From NCBI GenBank assembly GCA_903959175.1, contig CAJBVW010000203.1, positions 1 through 45,026 of the forward strand: a stretch of 45,026 nucleotides of DNA, read 5' to 3'. The stretch is from an uncultured Pseudomonadota bacterium. GTDB taxonomy: Bacteria; Myxococcota_A; UBA796; SXON01. The position numbers and the translations under genes were made by a program. The notes under the pieces were generated by a model. It saw only the letters and a program-made list of their open reading frames with translations, made no database searches and was not told the DNA's origin. This document shows, piece by piece, positions 1-9,317 of the stretch (positions within the stretch are counted from its first letter, which is position 1; the number at the start of each line of letters is the position of its first letter).

Positions 1-122
1 CGCTCGAGGCCGGCGCGGTCGCCCTCTTTGAAGCCCATCCCTGCGTGCAGGCTGAACCCCGCGAAGCTCCCGCACCGCGGGGGAATCTCCAGCTCCTTCC
101 CCCCGAGCACCTGCACGCGCGC
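1..122 (-). pseudogene. C-terminal fragment resembling IS91-type (Y2) transposase
   Basis: Minus-strand frame reads RVQVLGGKELEIPPRCGSFAGFSLHAGMGFKEGDRAGLER, resembling the 'F.LHA......DR.GLERL' segment of IS91-like transposases; in-frame stop upstream at 123-125; runs off the window edge. Confidence 0.45.
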
Positions 123-518
123 TTACCCGCGCGCTCCCCGAGGGCCGCCTATCCCAGGAGCGAGGTCTGGGAGATCACGGCCTGGACGTCGTCGCTCTCG
201 TCGTCGACACCCTCCTCGCTGGCGCCAAAGCGCGGGTCCGCGAGCATCCCCGCCAGAGCCTGGACGCTGTTGTAGCGCCAAAGTGTGTAGAAGGGTTGCG
301 AACTGCTCCGGGATGACGTCGGGGGTGGTGGACATCTCCCCAACGTCGCCCAAGTATGCCTCGGAGAGTGGGGCATGAACCTCTGCGACAGCTCCCCGTA
401 GAAGAAGTCGTGCAACGCCACGAGTAGGTGGATTAGGAACGAGGCCAGGATTCGCGGGGTCCTGGGGGCAGGCCGACGTTTCGCCCTGCCCCCCCGCCCA
501 GTCCTATCCCGCCACGCA

Positions 519-2001
519 CTGACCTTTGATCACATCGTCTTATTCCAGCCCTGAAGGCGCCGAAGTCGGGAAACGATGGGCACGATTGGGGCGACGCGCT
601 CCCACCCCCGCGCCAGGATGATCATCCCAGGCGGGCCTCCGGACGACTTCCCGACGTAACCGCCAAGATCCGCTATCCAGCGCGTCATCTGTCCGATGGT
701 GGGGACGCGCTTTCCGTTCCAGTCCGTGTCCCGCGCCAAGTGCACGGCGTGGATCTCGTCGAGGGAGAACTCCTCGGTGGCCGGGCGCTCGGGCGTGTGG
801 CGCGACAGGTAGGTGAACCGAAGCAGGCGCATCGCTGCGGCTGCGAGCAGCGTTGCCCACGCGCGAATGCCATCTTCGCTGCGGAGTTGTAGATCTTCAA
901 CGTCGCAAGCGCCAGTCTTCCAGGCCTTGTGGAATTCCTCGACCCGCCACCGCTGGGTGTAGCCGTAGATGGTCAGGTGGGCGTCCTCAAGACCCAGAAC
1001 CGGCCGAGTCGTCAGCAGCAGCCAATGGAGGGGCTTCTCGCCCTCGGGCGTGGTTCCGACCTCCTTCGCCGAGACCGCCCAGACTGGGACACGGTGCACC
1101 TTGGAGCTTCGATCATCCGTCATGTGCAGGGTCACCGGACAGGTCCGGACCTCCATCATCGCCGTGCGCGGCGCGCGCCCGCCCGCACCCGTCACCGGCA
1201 GTCGATACGCGCCGAGGACCGGCGTAGCGCCGATAGTAGCACGTAGATAGCTGCGCTTTTCATCGGGACCGGACTCCAGGCGGCGGTCCGACGAGGAGCG
1301 GATGGTGACCCAGCGCCCGGACCGCTGGGCGTCCGCGAGGACGGCCCAGGCGTCGCCGCCACGGTCCAACTGGAACCACGGGATCGTGTCCTTGTCTCCG
1401 TGGTTCTTGAAGAGCGCGTCTACTTCGCCGGCGAGCTCGTACCAGTGCCGCGTCTCCTTCTCCTCCGCGCGCTTGGCTTTGCCGTTCCGCGTGTCGGCTT
1501 CCTCGGCGCGAGCCCACCACGTCTGGCCGCAGAGCCCGACGGGGACTCCGTCCAGGGTGATGGCGATGGCGTTCATCAGCTGAAAGCCACGCGCGCCCTT
1601 GCCGCGTGCGCCGATGGGGCCGGTTCCCTTCTCCTGTCCGGTGTCGGTGATGTTCAGGCTGGAACCGTCCTCGGCGACGAAGACGACCCTCTCGCCGCGG
1701 CAACGCTCGACGCACGCGACGTGCGAGGCCTTGGCGATCTCCTTCCAGTCGACGTTCTCGTTCGACAGCAACCGGTACGCTCCCTCCCGCTCGGCCGTGG
1801 TGCGGAACACCGCGCTTACCGTCCCAGCCGGCGCTTCAGCCACTCGCGCGGCCATGCGCACGAGCCGCTTCCGCCGCCGAGCGTCCCCCACGTCCGCGTG
1901 TCCAAACTCCTCTACGGCCCAACTTTGTAGGTCCATCGCGTGCTCCGGAGAGCATCGATCACCTGTCGGGGCTGGGGAGGCAAGATGTGACTAGTGGTCA
2001 G
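519..2001 (-). mobile_element. Complete IS4-family (IS50-like group) insertion sequence
   Basis: Terminal inverted repeats CTGACCTTTGATCACATC (519-536) and CTGACCACTAGTCACATC (complement of 1984-2001); 8-bp direct repeat GCCACGCA at 511-518 and 2002-2009; one transposase ORF inside. Confidence 0.9.
530..1936 (-). CDS. IS4-family (Tn5/IS50-like) DDE transposase
   Basis: 468 aa; N-terminal W..EEFGHADVGDARRRKRLV as in Tn5-like transposases; Y(2)R(3)E(6)K signature in YTQRWRVEEFHKAWK. Confidence 0.93.
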   Translation of the reverse strand: MDLQSWAVEEFGHADVGDARRRKRLVRMAARVAEAPAGTVSAVFRTTAEREGAYRLLSNENVDWKEIAKASHVACVERCRGERVVFVAEDGSSLNITDTGQEKGTGPIGARGKGARGFQLMNAIAITLDGVPVGLCGQTWWARAEEADTRNGKAKRAEEKETRHWYELAGEVDALFKNHGDKDTIPWFQLDRGGDAWAVLADAQRSGRWVTIRSSSDRRLESGPDEKRSYLRATIGATPVLGAYRLPVTGAGGRAPRTAMMEVRTCPVTLHMTDDRSSKVHRVPVWAVSAKEVGTTPEGEKPLHWLLLTTRPVLGLEDAHLTIYGYTQRWRVEEFHKAWKTGACDVEDLQLRSEDGIRAWATLLAAAAMRLLRFTYLSRHTPERPATEEFSLDEIHAVHLARDTDWNGKRVPTIGQMTRWIADLGGYVGKSSGGPPGMIILARGWERVAPIVPIVSRLRRLQGWNKTM

Positions 2002-2065
2002 GCCACGCAGCCGCCCCCCGCGGGCACGACGCAGACGACGGAGCGCTGCTTGGTGAGGCCGGGCG

Positions 2066-2659
2066 CTACTCGGTACGAACAAACTCCAATCCAGCGTTGA
2101 CGAGCGCAACCCCTACGAGTCCGTCTCCCGCACAAACCGTCGCCAGCGCCTCGGTCGCTCGTATCCCCATGATATACTTGTAGGTCTTGCAGCCGCTCCA
2201 GGTCCCCCCGGCAGGCTTGTCCATCGTACCCCCCGCTTCCGCCAGTTCGACGCTGAACACGTTGCCCCCCTCGCTCTCGCGCTCGCTGTCCCCCTTCGAG
2301 AGCCCACTGGGCAGCAGTTCCATCTCCCCCTCGAAGGATGTCCCTCGCCCTTCGTCTGTCGCTTCGACGAGCGCCACTTGGCCGCCAGTCCCATAGGCGA
2401 GGAGTAGCCCGTAGTCGCCGTCGTAACCTGACGTGCCTGTAACCGTGGCATCATAAGGACAAAGTCTCTCCCCGGCGTCCACCTCACAGTCGTCGGCGTC
2501 GAGGACAATGGTGGCCCCGGAGGCGCTATCGACGAAGGTCAGCGTCCCGGCGCCGCCGTCGAGAAGATCGCCGAGAGCGGGGGCGCACGCACCAACGGCC
2601 ACCCCAGCGAGCCCGATCCACGAGAGAGGCGAACGAAGCAATTCGCGCAAGCTGAACAT
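2066..2659 (-). CDS. Putative lipoprotein of unknown function
   Basis: 197 aa; hydrophobic N-terminus ending in a lipobox-like VGAC (LAGVAVGAC). Confidence 0.65.
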   Translation of the reverse strand: MFSLRELLRSPLSWIGLAGVAVGACAPALGDLLDGGAGTLTFVDSASGATIVLDADDCEVDAGERLCPYDATVTGTSGYDGDYGLLLAYGTGGQVALVEATDEGRGTSFEGEMELLPSGLSKGDSERESEGGNVFSVELAEAGGTMDKPAGGTWSGCKTYKYIMGIRATEALATVCAGDGLVGVALVNAGLEFVRTE

Positions 2660-2792
2660 TCTTCCTCCAAAGAGCGACTCTACTCGAAGGTCATCGTGTC
2701 GTCAAGGCAGGTAGCGTCCCCGCGCGTGGTGTACGAGGAAGCCAGCACAGCGAACGCTGGTCTCCACTCCACATAGGGCTGGAGAAGGTCAC

Positions 2793-2838
2793 GGGGTCTC
2801 CGGAGGGGCCTTTACACGTCAACCACCCCGGAGACCCC
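2793..2838. repeat. Inverted repeat/hairpin upstream of an IS256-like remnant
   Basis: GGGGTCTCCGG (2793-2803) and CCGGAGACCCC (2828-2838), perfect 11-bp arms, 24-nt loop. Confidence 0.8.
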
Positions 2839-2840
2839 CG

Positions 2841-2976
2841 ATGTCCGATCCGCACGTACAGGCACCCGAACTCTTCCGAAGTTCGCCGAGGGCCTGACCC
2901 AGGACTTCTTCTAACAGACCCTCGTAAAGGCGCTGACGCAGATGATGGAGACCGAGGTCTCCGCACTCTGCGGCTG
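2841..2976 (+). pseudogene. Degenerate 5' fragment of IS256-family transposase
   Basis: MSDPHVQAPELFR then, after a frameshift, KFAEGLTQDFF*QTLVKALTQMMETEVSALCG; internal stop; matches the N-terminal style of IS256 transposases. Confidence 0.6.
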
Positions 2977-3006
2977 GTCCAGTCTCCGCACTCTGCGGTT
3001 GGTCCA
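2957..3006. repeat. 25-bp tandem duplication
   Basis: GTCTCCGCACTCTGCGG(C/T)TGGTCCA at 2957-2981 and 2982-3006, one mismatch. Confidence 0.9.
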
Positions 3007-3205
3007 GCCAAAGATCGGCAGCGTAGTACGTCCCGATCCCCTCGCGCTGGTCCTTGTGGGCTGGCGTATCACCAGCGAAGGAGGAGAAGTCGTGCTCCAC
3101 CATCAGCAGGCGCGAACGGACGAAGGCCAAAAGCAGGGGCGAACCTTCCGACTCATGTCCATTCCCCTATACTCTCGCCATCCCGAACGCCCGGATCTTC
3201 CTACC

Positions 3206-4237
3206 CTACCCCCGCCGATCCACCAACACGAACGCCGTCACCCACCCCCGGCCCGCGCTGTAGTCGCGGATCGGGCTCCCCTCGAGGGGCAGCACCGCGG
3301 AGATCCCCTCGCGGAGTTGCTTGATGTACCAGCGCGCCTTGTCGCTGGCGCCCTCGCCGCTCCAGGTGAGCCGCCCGCCGTTCTTGGCCATCGCGCGGAG
3401 CAGCTTCCACGGCTCGGTCGGAACCGACCCGCTCTTGCGCCCGTCGGTCATGCCGAAGTCGGCCGCGGTGCGGCGCTCGCGGAGGGCGCCGACCACCACG
3501 TCGACGGTGTCGTCGTCGACGAAGCGCACGGTGACCTGCCGCCACGTCGCGCCGGCGGGCACCGAGATGGGCCGCACGGTCGCGCGGGTGGCCTTGCCCT
3601 TCGCAGGTGGCGCGAGCGGCGTGGGGTCGAACGTGAGCGGTCCATCGACGCCGACCACCCGGCGGAGCGGGAACACGGGGACGTCCAGCACCGCGGCCCA
3701 TCGGTCGGGGTGCGTGGCGAGGACGACGGCGTGGGCCTCGGGGACGCAGGCGGGCAGCGGCTCGCGCCCCCGCGCGAGGTACACCGCCCGGCGCGGCGCG
3801 CCCCCGAGCTCGCCGAGACGCCACACGCGGCCGGGGCTGGCCTCGTCCACGTCACCCTCGAGCTGGAGGCCGCGCGCGAGGGCGCGGGCCACGGCGCCGG
3901 CGTCGAGGCGCAGGGTGTCGAGCGCGGAGAGCGGGAAGGTCAGGAGGCCCGCGGCCACACCCTCCTCGCAGGCGCCGACCAGCACGAGGGTGCCGTCGGG
4001 CTGCTCGCGCTCGTCGATGTCGACGGCGCAGTAGCGGTCGCAGCCGCGGCACACCGGCCGGGGGAGCGGCGCTCCCCTCTCCAACACGTCCGCGGCGCGG
4101 AGGCCGTTCGCGAGGCCGGGCGGCCACTCCTCACCGATGAAGGCCTCCGACCAGGTGTCGGCGTCGAGGCCGAGCAGGCGCTCCAGGTTGTACTTCCGGC
4201 GCTGGTCGGCCAGGACCAGCTCGTCCCAGTCGCTCAT
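3206..4237 (-). CDS. Hypothetical protein with CxxCxxxC cluster
   Basis: Starts MSDWDELVLADQRRKYNLERLLGLD; cysteine cluster CRGCDRYC; ATGA overlap (4234-4237) with upstream gene. Confidence 0.75.
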   Translation of the reverse strand: MSDWDELVLADQRRKYNLERLLGLDADTWSEAFIGEEWPPGLANGLRAADVLERGAPLPRPVCRGCDRYCAVDIDEREQPDGTLVLVGACEEGVAAGLLTFPLSALDTLRLDAGAVARALARGLQLEGDVDEASPGRVWRLGELGGAPRRAVYLARGREPLPACVPEAHAVVLATHPDRWAAVLDVPVFPLRRVVGVDGPLTFDPTPLAPPAKGKATRATVRPISVPAGATWRQVTVRFVDDDTVDVVVGALRERRTAADFGMTDGRKSGSVPTEPWKLLRAMAKNGGRLTWSGEGASDKARWYIKQLREGISAVLPLEGSPIRDYSAGRGWVTAFVLVDRRG

Positions 4238-5415
4238 GCCGCGAGCTGCCACCGGGTGAGGTAGCGCCGGATGACCTGGTGCTTCGGGTCGTCGGAGAGG
4301 TCGGTGCCGTCTGGCATGAGCAGCTGGAAGGTCGTCGTGGTGGGCTTCCGGCGCCCGATTCCCCGCCAGATGACGCGGAGCTTCACCCTGGAGATGTCGA
4401 GGCCGCAATCGTAGAGGGCCTCCACATGCACCGCGCGCTCGAGAAAGGCGTGCAGTGTCTCGTTGTCGCCACGCCCGACATCCACATGCGCGCCGCCGCG
4501 GTTCTTCTCGGTGAACCGCACGCCCGCGACCTCGACGTTGAGGATGCCGTCCTTCGCGTCGGTCGGGAAGCGGAAGGCGGGGTCGAGCACCGCGTGGACG
4601 CGGAGGCTGCGGGCGTTGCCGGCAAGCGCGACATCGGGGAGGACGGCCGCCCGGAAGCGCGCCGCGATGGCGTCGATGTCTGAGCGCGCGCCGGGCGCCC
4701 CCACCTCCAGCACGCCCTCCTCCCACCGCCAGATGAACACCACCTCGAAGGCGGGGCTGAAGGACGCGGTGCCGAGGCCGTTCGCGTCGATGGTGAGCGG
4801 CGCCGCCGGGTAGTCCTCAGCGTAGGCGAAGAAGCAGAACCGGTGCGGGTTGAGCCGCTCCTGGACGATCACCTCGCAGTGGCGGGCGCGGCCCTGGGGC
4901 CGGAAGTGCTCGCGCACCGCGTCGGCGAGGCGGCGGCGGGCGAGCTCGTCGACGAGCGGGAGCATGCGCGGGAGGCCGCTGCGCCGACGCAGGCGCGGGA
5001 GCGCCTGGCCGCGCGCATGGGCGAACATCCGCACCGCGTCGAAGGCGCCGCTCGGGACGGCGCCGTGGTCGAGGAAGAGGCGCAGCGCGCGCGCGTGGTC
5101 GCTCCCGAGCGCCCCGATGCGCTCGGCATCGGCGGGGAGGCCTCGCAGCGTGAGCTCGTCCTGGATCGCGGCGGCGCCGGCGCGCCGGGCAACCAGATGG
5201 ACGTCTCTCAGCTCGGTCTCAACCTGCGCCCGCGCGTCGGGAGCCATCCGCCCGATTTCCGCCAGTATCGGCGCCACGTCCCGCGTCCGCAACGCGCCGA
5301 AGGGCACGTCGCGCAGGAGGTCACGCGCGTGGAAGTACTCGGCGAGGAGCGCATTGGGCGCCTGCCGAAGGAAGGTTGAGAACTCGAAGTGGACCGTCGA
5401 CATGCCTTGCTCCAT
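4234..5415 (-). CDS. Hypothetical protein
   Basis: 393-aa ORF (alternative start MSTVH a few codons in); 4-bp ATGA overlap with 3206-4237. Confidence 0.75.
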   Translation of the reverse strand: MEQGMSTVHFEFSTFLRQAPNALLAEYFHARDLLRDVPFGALRTRDVAPILAEIGRMAPDARAQVETELRDVHLVARRAGAAAIQDELTLRGLPADAERIGALGSDHARALRLFLDHGAVPSGAFDAVRMFAHARGQALPRLRRRSGLPRMLPLVDELARRRLADAVREHFRPQGRARHCEVIVQERLNPHRFCFFAYAEDYPAAPLTIDANGLGTASFSPAFEVVFIWRWEEGVLEVGAPGARSDIDAIAARFRAAVLPDVALAGNARSLRVHAVLDPAFRFPTDAKDGILNVEVAGVRFTEKNRGGAHVDVGRGDNETLHAFLERAVHVEALYDCGLDISRVKLRVIWRGIGRRKPTTTTFQLLMPDGTDLSDDPKHQVIRRYLTRWQLAA

Positions 5416-5623
5416 ACCTGAACACCCGTACTGTTACAGGGCCATCGGCATGGAGTCAAGGGGGTCGAAATGGGGGGCGGACAGAAAATGGACGCTCCCC
5501 ATTGGCGCGTCAAGAGCACCGTTCAGACGGCTAAAATCCCATGTCGCCGCGCTGGAATCCTGGCGGGCAAAACCCATCGTCAAGACGACGCGCCAAACGG
5601 ATGCAGGACCCTTCGGGCCAGGG

Positions 5624-6121
5624 CTACGACCCCGCCGCCTCCAGCCCGATCTCCCCCACCCCGCCCAGCGGGATGGCCTTCCGCATCCCCGGAACGAGGC
5701 GCACCGCGAACTCGGCGACGATGGCCCCGCCCGCGCCGTTCGTGAACCGGGGCCCCGCCGCCACCTTCGCGGCGATTTCCGACGCGAACTGCTCGCGGAC
5801 CACCTCGGCCACGGCGGGCGGGAGGATGAGCACGAGGAAGCCCTGGAGGTTGCGGAAGCCGACCTCCCCCAGCATGCGAATGGGGATGGAGAGCCCCTCC
5901 CCCTCGGGGATGGCGAGCGGGTACACGTCGAGGATCGCGCCGCCCGCGCCGGCGCGCTGGTGACGCGCCGAGACCATGAGCGGCGCCAGGATCTCGCCGA
6001 GGTCGGCGCCGACCAGCGCCTTGAGCCCGTCGAAGGCGAAGGGCCCGACACGCACGGTGGTGGTCGGGACGGTCAGGTTCACGCGCAGCGCGAGGCGGTC
6101 CTTCCGCAGCGCCGGGTTCAC
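5624..6121 (-). CDS. Hypothetical protein
   Basis: 165-aa ORF; ATGA overlap with 6118-6735. Confidence 0.7.
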   Translation of the reverse strand: MNPALRKDRLALRVNLTVPTTTVRVGPFAFDGLKALVGADLGEILAPLMVSARHQRAGAGGAILDVYPLAIPEGEGLSIPIRMLGEVGFRNLQGFLVLILPPAVAEVVREQFASEIAAKVAAGPRFTNGAGGAIVAEFAVRLVPGMRKAIPLGGVGEIGLEAAGS

Positions 6122-6735
6122 GCCCCACCCCGGCCGCGCCCGGCGAGTACGTCCTCGGCCGAAGGGCCTCCGCGGCTCCCGCGCTCGACGATCTCGGGCA
6201 CGAGCACCTCGACGTCACCCTGGCCGTGGTCCTCGTTCTCGGCGTCCATCGCGTCCGCGAGGTCCGAGGTGCCGTCGGAGTCGTCGTCCCCTTCCCCAGG
6301 GTCGTCGTCGTCGTCCGCGTCGTCGTCGGCGTCGTCGTTGTCGCCCGCCTCGCCGCGCACCGAACCGCCGCCCTGGCTCTCCAGCATGTCCAGCATCTCC
6401 TGCTGGCCGCGGGCGATGACCACGAGCGCCTTCCGCACGCCGGGGAGGTGCTGGAGCGACGCGATGGCCTTCGGATCGAGGCGGGCGAGGCCGGTCTCGA
6501 TGCCCTTGAGCGTGGTGTGGATGTCCCCCAGCGCCTGGACCTGCCGGAACGCGAGGTGAGCGGAGTGGAAGGCCTGCTCGTCGGGCGAGAGGTCGGCGAA
6601 GGCCTCGGCGGACTCGAGCAGCGCCGCAGGCGAGCGCGCGTCGAAGCTGTTGGCGTAGAAGCGGTCGGTGAGCGCCGCCCAATCGGGTCGGGAGGACGGG
6701 CGGACGCGGGGCAGACGGGCAGTGATCTCCGGCAT
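6118..6735 (-). CDS. Hypothetical protein with acidic C-terminal tract
   Basis: 205 aa; DNDDADDDADDDDDPGEGDDDSDG tract; overlaps the next gene by 4 bp. Confidence 0.7.
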   Translation of the reverse strand: MPEITARLPRVRPSSRPDWAALTDRFYANSFDARSPAALLESAEAFADLSPDEQAFHSAHLAFRQVQALGDIHTTLKGIETGLARLDPKAIASLQHLPGVRKALVVIARGQQEMLDMLESQGGGSVRGEAGDNDDADDDADDDDDPGEGDDDSDGTSDLADAMDAENEDHGQGDVEVLVPEIVERGSRGGPSAEDVLAGRGRGGA

Positions 6736-6770
6736 GGGAGGCTCCTTGTGGGGCGTGGGGGAGGGTCGGT

Positions 6771-7847
6771 TCAGGCGGCGGGCGGGGTGCCCGTCGACGG
6801 AGGGGTCTGGGCCGTTCCACCGGCGGCCTCGTTCAGCATCCCGGCGAGCTCCCTGCGGGTCTTCTCGTTGCGCAGGAGCTTTCGGACGTCCGGGTTGCGG
6901 ATGGCCTCGGTCAGCTCGGGCGAGGCGGCGATGATCTCCGCGAGCTCGGCGAGCTCCGGCGGCATCCCGAACTTGGAGGTGGCGAGGGCGCGGCCCAGCG
7001 TGCCCAGTTCGGCGATGAAGGTCTTGCCGAGCTCCTCGCGGACGCGGGAGTCGTTGCCCTCCTGCCGCTCGAGGTTGCCGGCCTCGGCGAGCCCGACGCG
7101 GAGCTTCACGAGCTCGCCGGTCACCGAGTTGAGCCCGTGCTGGAGGTGCTGGATGCGCTGGTCCTGGTTGGAGAGCGCGGTGTTCTGCAGATGGGCGAGG
7201 TGGGCGTAGGTGGCCTGGAGCAGCCCGACGAAGTTCGTGTAGCCCTCCCCCAGCGCGCGCCAGGTGCGCGACTCGGGGAGGTTCTCGGTGCCCGGCGCGG
7301 GCGCGACGGGCATGACGGTGGGGGCCGGCGGCGGGAAGGGCACGACGGTGCCGCGCGCGGGCTCGCCGCCACGGTCGAGGTCGTTCACGCTGAACCGGCA
7401 GGCGTGCAGCGTGCGGTGGCCCTTGGCCGAGTGGACACGGATCTTGAAGTCTCGCGCCTGCTCCCCGCCCATGTTGGCGGCGACGGTGTAGCGGACCCAG
7501 CGCATCGCCGCGTGGGCGAGCTGTTCGAGCGACGGGAGGGAAGAGTCGGGGAGGCCGAGGTCCGCGAGCCGGGGATCATCCTCGCCGTGCTCGTCGTCCT
7601 CGTCGTGGTCCTCGATCTCCTCTCCCTCCTCGTCGCCCGCGGGCTCCACGCCCCGACCGGCCCGGCTCAGCGGCGGGCGGTCGTCGCGCAGGTACCCGGC
7701 GAGGTGGCCGGTGTTGAAGTCGACCCGAGCCAGCACGCGGTCGTTGTTGCGATCCACGATCTCGCAGAGCGCGATGTACCCGATCTCCGCGCGCAGCTCG
7801 TGGATGCGCCGCTCGGTGTCGGTCAGGTCGTTGAACACCAGATCCAT
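6771..7847 (-). CDS. Hypothetical protein
   Basis: 358 aa; acidic linker EEGEEIEDHDEDDEHGEDD; helical/coiled-coil-like C-terminal half; first gene of the minus-strand operon. Confidence 0.7.
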   Translation of the reverse strand: MDLVFNDLTDTERRIHELRAEIGYIALCEIVDRNNDRVLARVDFNTGHLAGYLRDDRPPLSRAGRGVEPAGDEEGEEIEDHDEDDEHGEDDPRLADLGLPDSSLPSLEQLAHAAMRWVRYTVAANMGGEQARDFKIRVHSAKGHRTLHACRFSVNDLDRGGEPARGTVVPFPPPAPTVMPVAPAPGTENLPESRTWRALGEGYTNFVGLLQATYAHLAHLQNTALSNQDQRIQHLQHGLNSVTGELVKLRVGLAEAGNLERQEGNDSRVREELGKTFIAELGTLGRALATSKFGMPPELAELAEIIAASPELTEAIRNPDVRKLLRNEKTRRELAGMLNEAAGGTAQTPPSTGTPPAA

Positions 7848-7925
7848 GTCGTCCTCGCCGTCCCAACATGGCGAGGGGGATCCGGTGCGACAACCGGTCT
7901 CCGCATGGCGACTCGTGGGCCTGCT

Positions 7926-8143
7926 TTCCCGCTTCCCGCGGTGGAATCACGGCTCGGAAGTGCGCGGAAGCGCCAGCGTGTACCGTCTCCCGCGCGGGAA
8001 GCGATCGGTACGGGGTGTCTCCCGCGAGGGTTGGTGACACCTCCCGCCCGGCCAGGGCCGGTCTCCCGCCCCCGCGTCCAGCCTCTCCCGCGCGCGCGGC
8101 CCGAACCCTCGATCTTCCACGCAGGAAGGCACCCGCCTCCCGC
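7926..8143. repeat. CTCCCGC repeat cluster (iteron/operator-like)
   Basis: CTCCCGC starts at 7987, 8019, 8041, 8063, 8085, 8137; the middle four are exactly 22 bp apart; TTCCCGC at 7926 and 7933. Confidence 0.8.
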
Positions 8144-8385
8144 GGCTGCAAAGTTACCGTCCGCGTGCGGGGCGGGATGCCGTGGGCCACAGAGCAGAGC
8201 CGCTCCTCCATGGGGCGCTGAAATGGCCTTGGAGGCCGTACTGGAAAATCCGTTGGTGGAACGGGCTCCCGACCTCGCAAGCCCCCGGCTCATCTTCAGA
8301 TTGGGCTTTAGCAGCTTTCTTGAGAGTTCTAGCCGCAGCTCGCACAGGTAGTACGCAGCGAGGAGTGGCCAGGAATCGGCAAACC

Positions 8386-8405
8386 GACAATATACTTATA
8401 TTGTC
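8386..8405. repeat. AT-rich palindrome at the nuclease gene 3' end
   Basis: GACAATATA-CT-TATATTGTC, perfect 9-bp arms overlapping the stop codon of 8404-9183. Confidence 0.85.
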
Positions 8406-9183
8406 AAACCATGTTCTTCGGAACGAGATACGGGGTGATTTCTTTAATCTTTTGCTCCCGAATCTCGGTGTGCTCGGCTTCGATGACTTCCACAACTTCG
8501 GTTCCACGCACCAACAAGAGTCCAATGCCGGCGCGTTTGAGCTTCTCGTCGAGAACGTCACCATCCCAGGTCTTAACTCCGCGACCCGTGACGTGAGAAT
8601 TGAGATATTCGACGGCCAATGCCGGCGTACACGCAAGATAGATCTGATGCGTGTAGTCAGCGAACGTAGTCATCTGATCCAAGCCCCGCTTGAGCTGGAC
8701 AAGGTCATTCTTGAGCTCAACGCCGATGAGCCGCTCAGCGCTGAACCAACCAGCCTTCTTGCGCGCCAAAAGGTCTACGCGCGCCTTCCCCATGGGAATC
8801 TCCTTGTACACCTCGAAGCCGTCACCCTCAAAGTACTTCGAGACGGGCTTTAGGAGATCTGCTTCCTGCTTTACCTTGGGCCAAATAGCGTTTTTCACAG
8901 TGACAGGGATATCCAAACCGAACATATGAAAGGCGAGCTGCTCAAGTTCGTCGACGCCATGGAACATGCCCTTCATGCGCTTCTGCGCCGTCAGAGCCGT
9001 TGAGATCGTGTCGAGTTTGTCTTCGACATCCATCTTCTTCAGCACCTCGGGGCGGCCGACCGCGCCGCAGCGCAGCAGGAGAGCGTCGACCACCTTGGGG
9101 TTGTCGAGCGCCCGTCGAAGCGCCTCCGGCGGAGAGTAGCACCAGAGGCTGTCTTCCTCGGCATCCCGGAACCACTTCTTCAT
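8404..9183 (-). CDS. Putative PD-(D/E)XK-type nuclease
   Basis: Starts MKKWFRDAEEDSLWCY; FEVYKEIPMGKARVDLLARKKAGWFSAERLIGVELKNDLVQLKRGLDQM fits E...(V)D...ExK of PD-(D/E)XK nucleases; lower GC than neighbours. Confidence 0.65.
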   Translation of the reverse strand: MKKWFRDAEEDSLWCYSPPEALRRALDNPKVVDALLLRCGAVGRPEVLKKMDVEDKLDTISTALTAQKRMKGMFHGVDELEQLAFHMFGLDIPVTVKNAIWPKVKQEADLLKPVSKYFEGDGFEVYKEIPMGKARVDLLARKKAGWFSAERLIGVELKNDLVQLKRGLDQMTTFADYTHQIYLACTPALAVEYLNSHVTGRGVKTWDGDVLDEKLKRAGIGLLLVRGTEVVEVIEAEHTEIREQKIKEITPYLVPKNMV

Positions 9184-9317
9184 CCACACCTCTTCAGCGC
9201 CGCATCGTAGTGGAGCTGGAGCCGAACCGCAACCAGTGGGGGCGCGACGAACGACCTGACGACTACGCGGGACACCCAAGCCCCCGCGAGCGCGCCACCT
9301 GAGGGCTGGCGCGGCCC

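Noticed and set aside
149-421. Minus-strand ORF MALHDFFYGELSQRF... as a real gene
   Set aside because: Plausible protein-like segments occur in different frames, suggesting a frameshifted remnant; no family recognised, so not listed.
2942-4264. 440-aa plus-strand ORF
   Set aside because: Antisense to the better supported 3206-4237 gene; composition is His/Arg/Gly-rich shadow-like.
5468-5502. AATGGGG...CCCCATT inverted repeat as operator
   Set aside because: Only 7-bp arms with a long loop; not distinguishable from chance.
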